Positions 41,816 through 54,316 of a DNA stretch of 64,000 bases are shown one piece after another; the stretch's first letter is position 1; each line of letters opens with the position of its first letter. This stretch comes from Cycas panzhihuaensis (taxonomy: Eukaryota; Cycadophyta). Both the position numbers and the translations under genes were made by a program. The notes beneath the pieces are model-generated. The model had not been told where the DNA came from. It made no database searches and was given only the letters and a program-made list of their open reading frames with translations. The stretch lies in the NCBI GenBank assembly GCA_023213395.1, contig CM041465.1:128471741-128535740 (forward strand), in the 5' to 3' direction.

Positions 41816-44082
41816 TTAAGTTCCACCTTCTAACGAATCCAACAGTTCTGATCTTACTAGAAAATCCAACAATTGAATGGAATGATGAGGGGTGGAGGAC
41901 TAGGCTAAGGAGTTGGTCCAACCTTGATCTATAGAGGAGATCCAACAATTAGACAAGTTAAATCTAGGACAAGGCAAGTAGGGTTGATCTGCATGGACGT
42001 ACCATACTTTCCTTAATATTCACAGCCCCAATAATACCCTTTTCGAACATCATTTCCCTCAAGTAATCTTAATTATCATGCACTGACCATACGGTCAGTT
42101 GGTCCCATAGGGAATGCACCAAGCTTAAAGTTATTTTAAGGGCAAGTTTTGAACCTTTTTCGGGCCTCTCCTACTTGATTTTAAAGTTCACTTTTAGAAG
42201 ATTGAAGTGGACTTAGAGTAGATTTTACTTGGATGATGTAGATGCTTGACTAATGTTTACAATGATCAATGGCTTCAAAGAGAAGCAACTAAGCACATTA
42301 TAATGAACACCTTTTACAAGAGCGCTTTAGTGTAAAATAGTATTATCAAATCAAAATAAAAGAAAGTGCTTGAGTACAATGTGAAAATGTAAGTACTTTT
42401 GAAGAAGATGTTCAGTGTTTCAATGAAGAAAGAGCAAAGTCTTTATGTTGAAAATGCAAGTGGGTTCCTTTTAATGCTTGCAAAAAGAGAAGAAGATCAC
42501 TTGCAAAAACTAAAGATGCCAAGCACCAAATGTTGGGACTTTAAAATAGTCCCAATAATCAACAAAAAATGAGTGATTTTATTAAGAAACAAGTCTCCTT
42601 GAGCCCTTTTTTAGACTAAGGGAAGTAGGTTGCCATGCAAGGTGTCTTAGAAAAAGTGTTGAAATAGTGATGAGGATCATTTTAACAAGGTCACAACACT
42701 TACAAATCACTCATTTCAATGCCTTTTATCACTTGCAAACATGAAATAAGTCCTAAATAAGGCAAAACATGCCAAAAAACAAAGATTAAAATTTAACTTC
42801 TTTTTATAACTTTGAGTAGCAAGAACACCACATAGAGAGCCTTGATTGAGGACTTAAACCCATAAATTTTAATCTCCAAAGATGAATAACTATTTCAGCT
42901 TTAATGATTTGATGAAATCACTAAGTACAATCAATATTTTAAACTCCAAAAGATTAAAAAATATATATATATTTCCTTAGAAGATTTAAGCCAAAAAGTC
43001 TTAAATGACTAAAAAGACTTAAAAAATAAGGAAAAAATAATATTTTCTAATAAAAGGAGTTATTAGAAGAAGCTTAATGAAGTCTATTGACTTAATATGA
43101 AGTCATTGTGATTAAAAATCTAAAAAATCACCAAAAGAAACTAAATTTATCTTTAAAAAAAAATGTGATTTTCTAATAAACAAGTGAATTAAATAAGAAC
43201 TTAAGGTAATTGAACTTTATGTAAAAAGGTATATTTAGAGGAATATTCCTACAACTATAACATAAGGTTCAAAAATCAAAAAGTTTGATTTGAATTTTTT
43301 TAAATAGAAAAAGGTCGTTCATGGCAGCGTGACTTGGGCGGCTCCTATAGACATGCAGATGATAAGAACAATGTGTAGAAGCCTTTATTTGTGCTAAAAA
43401 TTCAAAAGGAGGGGTGCCCCAGTGGTATCCAACTCCCTCTAAAATATCAAGGCTTTTCATTAAGTGTGCAGAGAGATGTAAGCAATTGAAGTTATTGCTG
43501 GTCATACATCCTTAAGAAAGGAAAATTGGAGTTGCATGGTTGTATGGGGTTTTAAACCCTCATATTAATCACTAAAACTCTTCATTTTGAGTCTACTACA
43601 ACTGCATGCAGGGTCAGTATATGGATAGCAAGCCTGATATGAGAAAAAAGAGTGAAAAACAGTAATTTTTATGCCTTTTGAGTGGGGGTTCAGGGCTGAA
43701 AATGCCTAAAAATTAATTGACAGCCAGCAAGTGGCCTCAAACTTCAAGTGAATTCAGTCTGAGAGCTTCAAATGGCTAGAGAATAGCTCAGCACTCAAAT
43801 GTGAGGGAAAAATTAGCTAAAAAACCTAGTTTTTATGAAAAACACACAGAAAAAGTAAGTAAACCAGCTCAAAAACTCAGCTGGTAGTCTGAAAAAAAAA
43901 AATAGATCTGAGAAATATGCCTTCTTTAGCCTTCAGCACTACTTCACAAAGATTGATCTATAATTGTAAGTCTAAAATATGCCTTAAATCACCTCCAGAG
44001 AGCGAAATTCATCACCAAGGGGTAGTAGAACCTACTTTGAATCTCCTTTGAGCATGAAAACATCAGAACTAGTCTCCTCTAA
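41816..44082 (-). other. Leader of element F
   Basis: About 2.2 kb, A-rich on + with no coding potential. ORF 43269-43505 (-) has no recognisable motif and is not called. Confidence 0.6.
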
Positions 44083-44093
44083 CTCTAATACCA
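44083..44093 (-). promoter_or_regulatory. PBS of element F (initiator tRNA-Met)
   Basis: The - strand reads TGGTATTAGAG two bases from the LTR end: one C-to-T change from TGGTATCAGAG. Confidence 0.85.
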
Positions 44094-44095
44094 AA

Positions 44096-44717
44096 TGTAG
44101 AAATGGCCAAATGGCCTTATAATCTTAAAATCTAGAAGTTATATTCACTCTAGTTCTAGAAAGTAATTAAACTAGACTAAGAATGAAACTATGAGATCAA
44201 ATATGAGCAAGATCAAGTATGAAGAGAAAAAGCAAAAAATGATACCAAAGATAAGGAGTTGGAATTGGTCTAACCTCCAAATGAATAGTAGTTTGATTAG
44301 CAAACTGGCAAAGATAACAATCTGACTCCAACTCTATATAAGAACAATGAAGAGAGGTCTCAATATATAGAGTGAAAGGAGAGACCTAAGGCATTGGATA
44401 TTTGACAAGTGTCAAACATCCAAGGTACATGCCTTACATATAGGACATGTGTCCTTTTAGGGCTCTCAAGTGAGAAAAAATGCATAGGGGTCCATTTGAC
44501 CCTTTAGTGACAATGTTATGTTACTAGGAAAAAATGTGGGTGTGCACTTTATCACTTAAGTGATAAGTCACCCCTAAAATACAAAAGTACAAATATTACA
44601 TGAAAAATAAAGTACATAGGCTTAACATGTAAACATAAGGTTTAACAAGGAGAAATCATTCCATTCAAGGATATCTATCTGGCTATATAAGAATTTAATA
44701 AAACCTAAATCCTAACA
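44096..44717 (-). repeat. 5' LTR of element F
   Basis: 622 bp from TGTAGAAATGGCC to AATCCTAACA as read on +. The left edge is fixed by the PBS, the right edge by the TG/CA rule only. Confidence 0.7.
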
Positions 44718-45368
44718 TAACTGAAGTTTTTTTTAATTAAATAAAACCACAAGAAATTTATAAGTGCCAATGAGATGTTAATTTCTAATTTTAGTCAAGG
44801 GTACTAACATATATATATGAGATAAATATTAAGGTATGACTTAGTAGTCTAGGAAAACCTATAGTATAGGGATTATGAGATATTACAATAGTATATGCAA
44901 TGAAAGTAAAGAGATATCAAACTAATATATAATAGACTATGTACTTAGTTTAAAATCATGATAGAGTATGCATTGATTATCATAGTTTAAGCTCTTTAGT
45001 AATTAGATTTTGAGTTATTGTGTTATATAATTATTTGCTAAACTGCAGAGCTTGACCATTGGCACACATAACCAAATAACTAAATTGTCAGTGTTAGCTA
45101 TTGACTTTGTGTGTGGGTCATTTAGTCCTACCAATAGGATTGCAGGTCACTTCTCTCACTAATAAGATTTTATATGAAGTGGCCACCATAACCTATTTAA
45201 GACCCCAAAAATGTACATAGTTTATTATGTTACAATAATATCAAAAGATTATACTATTATATGTCTGGTGACGATTTAGTATTTAAATTTATGCTTATTT
45301 ATCCTACACCCTTTTGATCTTTTAATCCACTACTATGTAAAGAATACACTAGAAATGCATGCCCTAAG

Positions 45369-45380
45369 TGGTATCAGAGC
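45369..45380 (+). promoter_or_regulatory. PBS of an unplaced + strand element
   Basis: Exact TGGTATCAGAGC, followed by TAAGATCAGATCC. The upstream LTR boundary is not resolved. Confidence 0.7.
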
Positions 45381-46076
45381 TAAGATCAGATCCACCTAAA
45401 GAAGCAGATTAGTAGGAGCATAAATTTTAAGATTTCTTTTTTTCTTAGTAAAATTGTGAAAACCCTGTGTCATTTTTATTTCTATTTTATGTGCTACTAT
45501 TATTTTTTGAAATCTTATAATTAGTTGTAAATGGATAATAAGATCCCTCTCTTCTATATCCCTAGTTGTTAGGTAGAGACCTTATATAAGGTGTCTTTAA
45601 ACATCATAAGGATATATCATTTTTAGCCAAGTATAGATGGGTATATGCCCATGTGTGAAACTAAGTAGATGGCACTATTTATATAGGACTTAGATAGAAC
45701 CTAGCTATGGAATTAATCCTCCATATAATTTTGGGCATATCAAAGGACCCTTATAGGTTTGCCTTGCCTTACCTAGTTTATGTTAGAATAATGCCTATAT
45801 TGGGGTGAGTACCCACCTTGGAGAGATTACCCAGATTAGGGTAATAACCTAATTCAGTAGAGATATCTTAACAATAGTATATCAAATATTTAATAATGCC
45901 AGTCATCAGTAGACCTAGAGAGGTATGCCCAAATCCTCTCCATCCCATCTATTTATTTAAGGGGTCCAAAGACCCTAGTATTCATCAATAACAACATCCT
46001 CACAAATTATTAGTTATGCCCTTTTTTATTTATATTTTATTTTATTCTTCTCTCGTTATCCTCTGATTTTATAATT

Positions 46077-46088
46077 TAGTATTAGAGC
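46077..46088 (+). promoter_or_regulatory. Degenerate PBS of a second unplaced + strand element
   Basis: TAGTATTAGAGC followed by CAAATTGG, about 300 bases after TGTTAGAATAATG. Confidence 0.55.
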
Positions 46089-46671
46089 CAAATTGGATGA
46101 CCTATTGAGGATTCTCAGTCTAAGCTATAGAGGAATCTACTATATGCATTGTTGGTATATTTGTTTTATCATTCAATCTTTTTCTCATTCTCATAAGTCT
46201 ACTTTAAATCTGGTAACTTTCATTTCTAATTATTGTGTTTGCCCATTTTTTTTAAAGATCCTAGTTGTCCTTAATTCATTAAGAGTGATATCTATGATAG
46301 ATAAACTATATCACCATTTCTAGGCTAGATTTAAATATTATCTATCATAGCATCCTTATGATATCTACATTATTGCCCAAATCCAAAGTCATAAGGATCT
46401 GCCTCCAAAATCCTTGAGCTACCACTTGTCATATATAAAGCTGAGCCTTTATCTAGGAAAGGTCAATTGATTCTTTGAATCATAATGTGGGTTTGGTCTC
46501 TAATTAATAATATCTACTTAATATTTACAGTTCAATGTGTATGAATATTTATCATATAATATATCTACTTATTGTGTGATATATTTTCCCTACTACATTA
46601 TGCACACCTTTTTGTATTTACATAGTGTCAATCATGGAGCTAATACTTTATTTATATTTATATTTAAGTTG

Positions 46672-46676
46672 GGAAT
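46672..46676. repeat. Target-site duplication of element G (left copy, GGAAT)
   Basis: GGAAT at 46672-46676 and at 54317-54321, exactly flanking the two 297-bp LTRs. Confidence 0.92.
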
Positions 46677-46973
46677 TGAAAAGAGTAGATATGTCTTTCA
46701 TCTCTATGCACTAAACATAAAGGCAAACATAAGAGCAAGAGAGACTTAAGAGACAAAGAGTAGCTCTCACAAAATAGGGAGGTAAGAATGAGCCTCCTCT
46801 ATTAAGTTTTTACTTTTATATTGAGAGAGGAAGCATTAGAGTTAGGTGAAATGAAACTACACATAATGAATATGAAAGTGTATTTTACTTAAGTGATCTA
46901 ATTTAAAGTGCACTTAAGAACCTTTTAGGAATAATTAACTAATGTAATGACCTTGTGACATTAACCCGTTTCA
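46677..46973 (-). repeat. 3' LTR of element G
   Basis: 297 bp, TGAAAAGAGTAG to ACCCGTTTCA as read on +. Roughly 83% identical to 54020-54316 by eye. PPT on - (AAGGGGAAAAT, 46974-46984) directly adjoins it. Confidence 0.9.
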
Positions 46974-47469
46974 ATTTTCCCCTTAATGGTAGAAGGTCAT
47001 TTCATCTTATTTTATTCTATCCTATGAGGTCTTCATTTAAGCCTCTTATAAAGCAAACTACTATGATACTTTTATGGGAAATCCTCATGGGGAAGAAAAC
47101 CTATAGACTTTCTAATCTACTAATTTAGCTTAGGTAGATTTTTAAATGAAGTCAGATAGACAATTGGTACAATGAATTTTGTATCTAAAATCTATTGAGT
47201 CTCCATATACCATTTGGTCATCCCCCATGTCCTTTTGAGTTCTCGCACGTTCTAATTTTCCAAAATGATACAATCCTTATCATTTCGTACCCACAAGGGG
47301 TTTTCACAAATGGAATAGAGTAGAGACTTACTTTTATCCTTTCATGCCCATAAGGGATTTTCATGAATGAGATAGGGTATAATGGTCATATTATCATCTC
47401 CTTCAATCAATTAGAGATAGAGGTCCTAAGGCATAGTTGCTTTTGAAACTATTCAAACTTTACCCTTTA

Positions 47470-48060
47470 TAGCAGTTTGGTGAAGTTATTAGCCACTTGA
47501 TCTATTATGGGACATTACTCGAATTAAATTGTGCCATCACGAATTAGTTCTCTAATCCTATGGACTTTCATACTTATATTTAGTACAATCATGAAATATA
47601 TGATTTTTAGCCATTTGGATTATAGATTGATTATCCACACGTAGGCTAGTAGAACTTGTTTGGGTAATATTTAATGCATTCAATAATTTTCTAAGCCATA
47701 TCAATGCCTTGCTTGTCTTAAAAGCAGTAATATATTTAACTTTAGCAGTTGAGTCTGTAACTATCTTCTACCATCTAGATCTCCATGATATCAGTGTTGT
47801 TCTAAGAAATGCTATGTACCTAGATATGGATCTTCTTATATCTTTATCTCTAACAAAGTTTGAGTCTATATATGCATAAAGTTTGAATTCTACATTAGGT
47901 TCATACAGCAAGCAATATTTACTAGTCATCTTTAGGTACCTCAACACTTATACTATAGCTTAGTAGTGATTCTACTTAAGACTTTTCATAAATCTTGTAA
48001 GAATGCTAACAAAGTATGCAATATCTAGCCTTGTATTGGTAGCATATATGAGACTACCTA
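47470..48060 (-). pseudogene. Copia RNase H of element G
   Basis: Minus-strand blocks: LVGSLIYATNTRLDIAYFVSILTRFMKSL, VLRYLKMT, AYIDSNFVRDKDIRRSISRYIAFL, STAKVKYITAFKTSKALIWLRKLL, VDNQSIIQMAKNHIFHDCTKYK, DQVANNFTKLL. This is the normal order of the domain up to its end; stops and frameshifts occur. Confidence 0.87.
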
Positions 48061-48910
48061 CAAGTTACCTATAGAGTATTGCATCTGCCTCCCTAGCATC
48101 ACCATTAGCTGAGAGCTTAATATTTAGTTCCATAGGTATAGCCACTGGTCGAGCATCTTCTAACTGAAACTTTGTCAAAAGATTATTGATATATTTTTCT
48201 TGGAAGAGAAATATTTTATCATTCTTTTGAGTTATTTCAATTCCCAAGTAATATTTCATTAATCTGAGGTCAGATAATTCAAAAGTATTAGTAAGGTCCT
48301 TCTTTAACTGGCTGATTACCTATTCACTATTCCATGTTATTAACATATCATTCACAAATATTAAAAGGAAAGTAACTGTGTCATTTTAGTGCTTTATGAA
48401 TAGTGTTACATCAATATCTTAATAGTCACAAACCTCATATCTAAGTTACATAATTTTTTTAGATAACTTGGTAAACCAAGCACGAGGGGCTTATTTTAGG
48501 CCATATAAAGACTTTCTAAACCTGTAAACCTTATGCTCCTAACTGACAATCTCGTATCCTTCTAGTTGAGCCATGTAAATTTCTTCTTCAAGGTCCCCAT
48601 TAAGAAATGCAAGCTTAATATCGAGCTAGTGGATTCCCAACCCTATTGAGCAGCCAAGGCTATAAGAGTTATGATTATAGGCCACTTGGTTATAGGAGCA
48701 AAGATTTTAGTGTAGTCAATGCTTTCTCTTTGCATGAATCCATTTTCTACCAAGCTCGCCTTGTATTTTTATAAGTTTCCATCTAATTTATACTTATTTT
48801 TGAACACCCATTTATTTCAAACTACCTTTCTTCCAAGTGGTAGATCAACAAGCTCCCATGTATCATTCTTAATAAGAGATTGGTACTCTTCATTCATGGC
48901 ATTTCTCTAA
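48060..48910 (-). pseudogene. Copia reverse transcriptase of element G, YVDD changed to FVND
   Basis: Begins EEYQSLIKNDTWELVDLPLGRKVV and continues KWVFKNKYKLDG, KSLYGLK-APRAW, and LIFVNDMLI at the active site: the first catalytic Asp of Y-V-D-D is Asn (+ strand 'atatcattcacaaatatt' near 48341). The open stretch 48065-48259 (MKYYLGIEITQKNDKIFLFQEKYINNLL...) is the conserved 'YFLGIE' block after it. Confidence 0.9.
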
Positions 48911-49364
48911 GCTACATGCTTTGTAGCTTCTTGGTGTGTTAGAGGCTCTTCATTGAGAGTAAGGTACAGTACTACTAGTTTAAGCTTAATAGAAAGTGAT
49001 TTGTACATCTTTACTCTATGGGCACTTCTAGTATCGGTTTTGCCTATCATCTAGTTGCATATCCTTGTGTAGCTAGTAAGCTTCATGAAAACCTTGAGTT
49101 AAGAATGAGGTTTTCATTTCCATAGCCTTTTGGTCTTTATTTTCATCTTGAAAAGGATCATATGAAATGTTTGGCATAGAGGATGTTAATGATATTAGAG
49201 AAGATAAACCAACCTGATATTAGAGAAGGTGGTCCTTCTACTATGCCATTACCTTTGTCAACTTGGCTATTCTCAAATGATGGTGCTAAATGTATACACA
49301 TCGATTAGGAGTTAAAGCTTGTATCCTCTAGGGCCCTAACGTCAGATTCTAAGATTTTAAGCAC

Positions 49365-50330
49365 CTATTAAGCATCTCCCCCCTCTAAATTTTGGAATCT
49401 AGATATCAAATTTAGTAACATCATTAAATCAGTATGAAGGCATCTTAGAGTCAAGTCTAAGCAATTAATCTTTAGTCTTTGCAAAGATAACATCTCTAAT
49501 GATGATGATTTTACATTATAAAAGTAGAAAAACCTTGTATCCCTTTTTTTCCATAGGGTATCTAACAAAGATGCCTTTGAGGGCTCTATCTTGGACCTTG
49601 TTTCTGTGTTCCTCCAAAATATGAACATAATAAGTAGAGCCAAAATTTTTGAAGTAGGAGATAGAGGGGGTTTCTCCATACATTTCATGTGGAGAGGGGC
49701 CAAGCTTGGAGGGACTAACAATGTTGATGCAATACACGATAGTCCAGATAGCCTCAACCCAAAGATATAGAGGAACATTCTTATATACCAACATAGCACG
49801 AACCATGTTCATAATGGTCTTATTCATGCACTTAGAAACTCTATTTTGTTGGGGTGTATCTATAATACTGGTCTAATATTTGATCCCATAGTAACATAAG
49901 TACGATTTAAGCTCATTAGAGGTGTACTCACCATTGTTTTCAGTCATGAGTATTTTGATCTTGAATCTAGATTTAATTTCCATGTGGGCCTTGAAAGCTT
50001 GAAACATGGAAAAATATTTCTCTTTCTTTACAAGAAAAGTAACACATACTTTCTTGGTAAAATTATCAATGAAAGTAATATAGTACCACTTCTGTTTGAG
50101 AGAAGGGATGGGCATAGGACTGCAGATATCTGAGTGTACAAGCTACAAAGGTTGGCTAGATTTCTACTGACTATGAGGAAAGGGTTGTCTTTGAGATTTG
50201 GCAATGATACATGCTTCACGTTTGAAGGGATTAGAGGAGAGCCTAGGCATACTAGGAAGAGTGGTATATAGTTCTTTTAAATAATCAATTTTAATATCAT
50301 ATACAAGCATGCCACAGGGGCACTTGGGAT
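49365..50330 (-). pseudogene. Copia integrase of element G
   Basis: D1 is kept in LVHSDICSPMPIPS. The frame 49873-50115 reads YYITFIDNFTKKV and ILMTENNGEYTSNEL, where D2 of 'TDNGGEY' is Glu. Next is PQQNRVSKCMNKTIM, in which the catalytic Glu of 'VAERMN' is Lys. 49516-49827 gives MNKTIMNMVRAMLVYKNVPLYLWVEAI and KVQDRALKGIFVRYP, the usual C-terminal blocks. Pre-integrase residues lie at ~50150-50330. Confidence 0.88.
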
Positions 50331-50394
50331 AACTTTTAAGGAGTAAGGATTATGGTAAAAATAGAGTCATCATCAACATAGTTGGCTTCAAAGG

Positions 50395-50765
50395 ATAGTG
50401 AGCCAGTTAGGTAAAAGAGTTTGCCATCAAGAATTATGGTCATAACCACAGTATTTGAAGGATGGTAAATGACACATAGAGTTTGATTATTTATAGTTAC
50501 ATTCATATCAAATCCATGATAGACAAGGGTGGATAGGGAGAGTAGGTTTTACTTCAAAGAAAGAATATATAACACATCGACAGGGGTAAAATCTAGAAGG
50601 CCTAGGAGTTTCAAGCAAACAGTTCCAAGCCCTTTGACTGGCTGAGATGATTTGTCAGCCATGTATACAATACCATGAACTTCAGAGTCAAAATCCTAAA
50701 AGAACTGATAATAACAAGTCATATGTTATGTTACTTCTATATTTATGATCCAAGATGAAGTATTT
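50395..50765 (-). pseudogene. Copia protease of element G
   Basis: Reads SSWIINIEVT-HMT, the 'WI.DSGAT.HMT' site with the catalytic Asp replaced by Asn. Then VHGIVYMADKSSQPVKGLGTVCLKL, TPVDVLYILSLK and NLLSLSTLVYHGFDM, the complete downstream part. Confidence 0.85.
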
Positions 50766-51044
50766 GAGGTGGTACTATGTGTAATTCTAAGTGATGAAGG
50801 CAAAAGTGAATAAGCATAACCACACTAAGCCTCAATATACTTAGTAGATCTATGAACAGCATTTAACGAAGCAGTCCCAATTCTTTGAAGGTGTGTATGA
50901 GCAAATTGTATTCTACTAAAGGAATCTTTGAAAGAAGTATTATCAATATTATGTGCACCATGGCATTATTGATAGTTTGGTAGTTTATTGGTAGTAATTC
51001 TATAATTTTTGGCATAGTTTCCTTTTCTATGATACCTTTGGCAT

Positions 51045-51940
51045 ATAATTATTTGATTTCTAGTCCCACAAGAAGTATTAGGCTAGCTAAATTATCTCTA
51101 ATTGTTAGCTTTGGGTCTACATTGATTATTTTAGCCTTAGCCTTGAGACTATTTTTGTTGGAGTTGAGGAGCCTATTGACCATGAGGACATTCTCCTCAT
51201 TGTCTACCTCTGCCTCTTCTATGGGAATTACCACCTCTGTGAGAGGATTGACCTTGATTTTTGGTATAAAAAGCATCTTCTTCTGCTTCAAAAGTAACAT
51301 CAACTAGATCTGATATAGTGGTAAAGTTGGTATCAAAGGCCTTATCAAACTTAATGAACTTATTACCAAGAGCCTCAAAGTTTAGGGTCTTCAAGGTGCC
51401 ACTATATTGAAGACTTCCTAATAGATTTTTGTAATCTAGGATATGGAGACATGACTGAATCAAGAAAGCCCACATAATATATTGAGTCTTGAAATATTTA
51501 TCGATGGCTTACTTGGTTGGATGAAGGAGATTAATTATCTCACTTATGTGTCCTTTTTACATTTTTAATTTGTTCATCTACAACACTAAGTGAACAAATT
51601 CTAAGTCTAATTTAGTATCAAAGTTCTTCTTGAGAACTTCAAGAACTTTCCATGTTGTATCATGTACAACTTAATCAATGAGACTATACAGGGAATAATT
51701 AGTGACAAGAAGTATCCCTGCATAGATTTTATCATTATCAAGTTCCCATTAGTATTTGGTTACAGCTTTAATGGGAGCAGTTGGAGGAGCTCCTCTAGAA
51801 GTAGGTGTGGTAGTTATAACAGTAATAATTGGTATAAGTTACAAGTGATCTCTCCAAATACCTTTATACTTTGCAGTATTTCTAATACTATTGAACTACA
51901 TGTCCTAATTTTCTTTCCCTTTAAGAATATAGTTTACATT
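51045..51940 (-). pseudogene. gag: Copia gag of element G
   Basis: Blocks on -: YLVWRDHL near 51860, APIKAVTKY and WELDNDKIYAGILLVTNYSLYSLID, TTWKVLEVLKKNFDTKLDLEFVHLVL, ISEIINLLHPTK, TQYIMWAFLIQSCLHILDYKNLLGSLQYSGTLKTLNFEAL. 51197-51475 is open and ends in a basic GGNSHRRGRGR tail typical of gag before the knuckle; the knuckle CQRYHRKGNYAKN (near 51030) has lost a cysteine and histidine. Confidence 0.82.
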
Positions 51941-52128
51941 TTATTTGAATTATAAAAACATAGTATCTTTTAAGAAGAGAAGAAATAAACAATGGACTTA
52001 TAAAAGTGATGGTAATAAATGACCAATCATTATTTATAAATGGGAGATATAATGAAATAGTGTAGTAGAAGGAAGAATAATAAAGTGAGAATGGTTGCTT
52101 AAAGATGAAGGGAGTAACTTAGAGAAAA

Positions 52129-52335
52129 GTCACCAACACTTATGATAAATATTAGCCTAACGCAATAGGAATATGAGAAGCACTATGATTAAAATTAGCC
52201 ACGAACACTTATGGCAAATATTAACCTAATACAATAGGAATATGAGAAGCACTATGATGAAAATCGGCCATTAATACTTGTGGCAAATATTAACCAAACA
52301 TAGTAGGAATATGAGAAGTACCATGATTGTGATTA
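52129..52335. repeat. Three tandem 69-bp repeats in the leader of element G
   Basis: Units start at 52129, 52198 and 52267, each with 'acacttatg.taaatatta' and 'aggaatatgagaagcacta' or close variants. Confidence 0.88.
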
Positions 52336-53174
52336 CACTATAGATCACTTTTTACAAATAAGTAAGTAATCAATATACAAGATTGTAGGCTAATATGGAA
52401 GCTAATATCATTGTGTGTACACAACTTGAGACTTAAATATAGGATATGTAATCAAACTAATAATCTCTAACTTGTGTCCAACATGTAGTAAATGTTGTTA
52501 AAGGGATTTCTAGTAGAATTAAGTTTGCCTTCAGCCACGATACCCACAATTATACTTAGTGATGAAATCCAAGTCATAACAAAGTCAGGTACTCCCAATC
52601 CTCACTCAGTTCATTAATGAGAAACTATATACATCCTCTAAAAAGTGGTATATGTATACCCATGGCTATAATAGATATTAGACTGGGTATATTTTAATCT
52701 TGTATTAAAGTTTCAGTTTTTTCAGTTGGTTATCAGGATGATCCCTGATCGAGGCATGATTGTATGGCTAATTGAACCTCACCAATATTCCAGTTTAGTC
52801 TAGTCTTAACTTGAAACCCACATATACTTTATGGCATGGCATTCTGCCAACTAAGGTATCTCAACCTTGGTGACTATGTAAATAGGTATAAAATAGTGGA
52901 AAATAATGTGTGTGATGCATTCCTTTCAGGGAGAGTAAAAAAATTATCGAATTTACATCAAATGAATATACAATTGAAAATATAGTGCTTTTGGAGTACT
53001 TTCTTGGAGTGCTTACTTGAAGTGATTTTAGAGTACTAAAAAAAAATGTTAATAATTGAGTGAAGACACCAGATATTGCTCTGATCCAGGTATTTTTTTA
53101 CTCACTTTTACAATGGGCTTTTAAGCCTTATAAAAATAAAGAAATTTTCTTCACCTTTTTTTTAACAAAAAAGT

Positions 53175-53525
53175 AGTCTTCACTAAAACAATAATAACTT
53201 TCTCTCACGATAACGAAATTGAGTGTTGCTTTTTATGCAATAAACTAAACTTATAGTCACATCATTTAGAGGTAGAATCAAGTCCAAATGAGTTCTAAAA
53301 AATTTTTGGTAGCCTTACAAAGTAGACAATATATTTTTCTAAAATTCTTATTAAAAATAATTGTATTTCACTAAAACAGTAATAACTTTCTTATACGACA
53401 ATGAAATTGGGTGTTAGTTTTTGCATTAGAAACTAGACTCAAAACCTCATCTTTAATAATTAGAATTAGTTCAATTAGAGTTATGTAGAATTTTTGGTAG
53501 ACCTATGAAATTTAGTAAGTTGATT
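53175..53525. repeat. ~190-bp imperfect tandem duplication in the leader of element G
   Basis: 'ttcactaaaacaataataac' and 'ttcactaaaacagtaataac' start the two units near 53178 and 53368. Each ends 'atttttggtag.c.ta', with intermediate similarity. Confidence 0.75.
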
Positions 53526-54005
53526 TTATTTCTACACAAATTTTAGCTTACAAATATCTCATCAATATATGACACCATATGAAATTTCCATTATTTTTTT
53601 ATCACTAGGTTCCTAATATGGGTAAGGTGAGAGCATACAATAATAGATATTTTAAATGGTTGTAAATTCTTAAAAGAAGTAGGTAGAATCTCCCTTTATA
53701 AATACTAAAAAAAAATTGGCAGCATTTCCCCTTGTTAAATGGACAAAAAGAGGTGAAAGAAAAGAAGAATGAAATAGCATAAATGGCTACTAAAGGATTA
53801 GAATCCTTAGGCCTTACCACTCCTTGTATTATTCTTCCAAACTTACAAATAAGAAAAGGAAAACAAATAATACTAAATATACTATGATAAAAACTTTAAA
53901 ATATTTCCAAGTCCACTTTCACAATTTCCTTCACCACATGGATTGTGGGGGAGAAGGAAGTGATGACTCCATTATAAGTACAAATGAGAAATATAAAGGA
54001 AGCAA

Positions 54006-54017
54006 GCTCTGATACCA
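54006..54017 (-). promoter_or_regulatory. PBS of element G (initiator tRNA-Met)
   Basis: The - strand reads TGGTATCAGAGCTTGC, two bases after the LTR. Confidence 0.92.
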
Positions 54018-54019
54018 CA

Positions 54020-54316
54020 TAAAAGCAGTGGATCTATCTTTCATCTCAATACACTAAACACAAACGTAAACATGGGAGTAAAAGAAACTTGAGAGAAAAA
54101 TAGTAGCTCTCACAAAATGAGGAGGTAAGAATGAGCCTCCTCCATTGAGCTTTTACTTTTGTATTGAGAGACAAAGCATTAGAATTAGGTGAAATGAAAT
54201 TATACATAATACATATGAAAGTGCATTTCACTTAAGTAATCTAATTTAAAGTTCACTTAAGACCCTTTTGGGAATAATCAACTAATATAATGGCCTTTTG
54301 ACATTAACCCATTTCA
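54020..54316 (-). repeat. 5' LTR of element G
   Basis: 297 bp, TAAAAGCAGTGG to ACCCATTTCA as read on +; the first dinucleotide TA is a G-to-A change from TG. Followed by TSD GGAAT. Confidence 0.9.

Larger units (their letters stand above)
41250..44717 (-). mobile_element. Element F: 5' portion of a Copia element
   Basis: On -: 5' LTR 44096-44717, PBS 44083-44093, ~2.2-kb leader, gag 41253-41815. It ends abruptly at the right end of element E, and no pol is present. Either element E inserted here and the other half was lost with its 5' end, or a rearrangement joined them. Confidence 0.78.
44718..46676 (+). other. Remnants of two + strand LTR-PBS ends left of element G
   Basis: TGGTATCAGAGC at 45369-45380, and TAGTATTAGAGC at 46077-46088 (two transitions from consensus), both on +. 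The second follows a TGTTAGAATAATG start at 45781, giving an LTR-like unit of about 290 bp. No internal coding region or 3' partners were found. The rest is AT-rich without genes. Confidence 0.5.
51945..54005 (-). other. Leader of element G with tandem repeats
   Basis: About 2 kb without coding potential. Contains three 69-bp repeats (52129-~52335) and a ~190-bp imperfect duplication (53175-~53525). Confidence 0.7.
46677..54316 (-). mobile_element. Element G: Copia element with both LTRs and TSD, full domain set but decayed
   Basis: 7640 bp on -: 5' LTR 54020-54316, PBS 54006-54017, long leader with tandem repeats, gag, protease, integrase, RT, RNase H, PPT, 3' LTR 46677-46973. All Copia domains are present in order, but every one has stops, and catalytic residues of RT and integrase are changed. 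The leader (~2 kb) explains the large size. LTRs are the same length but differ at many sites, so it is old. Confidence 0.92.
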
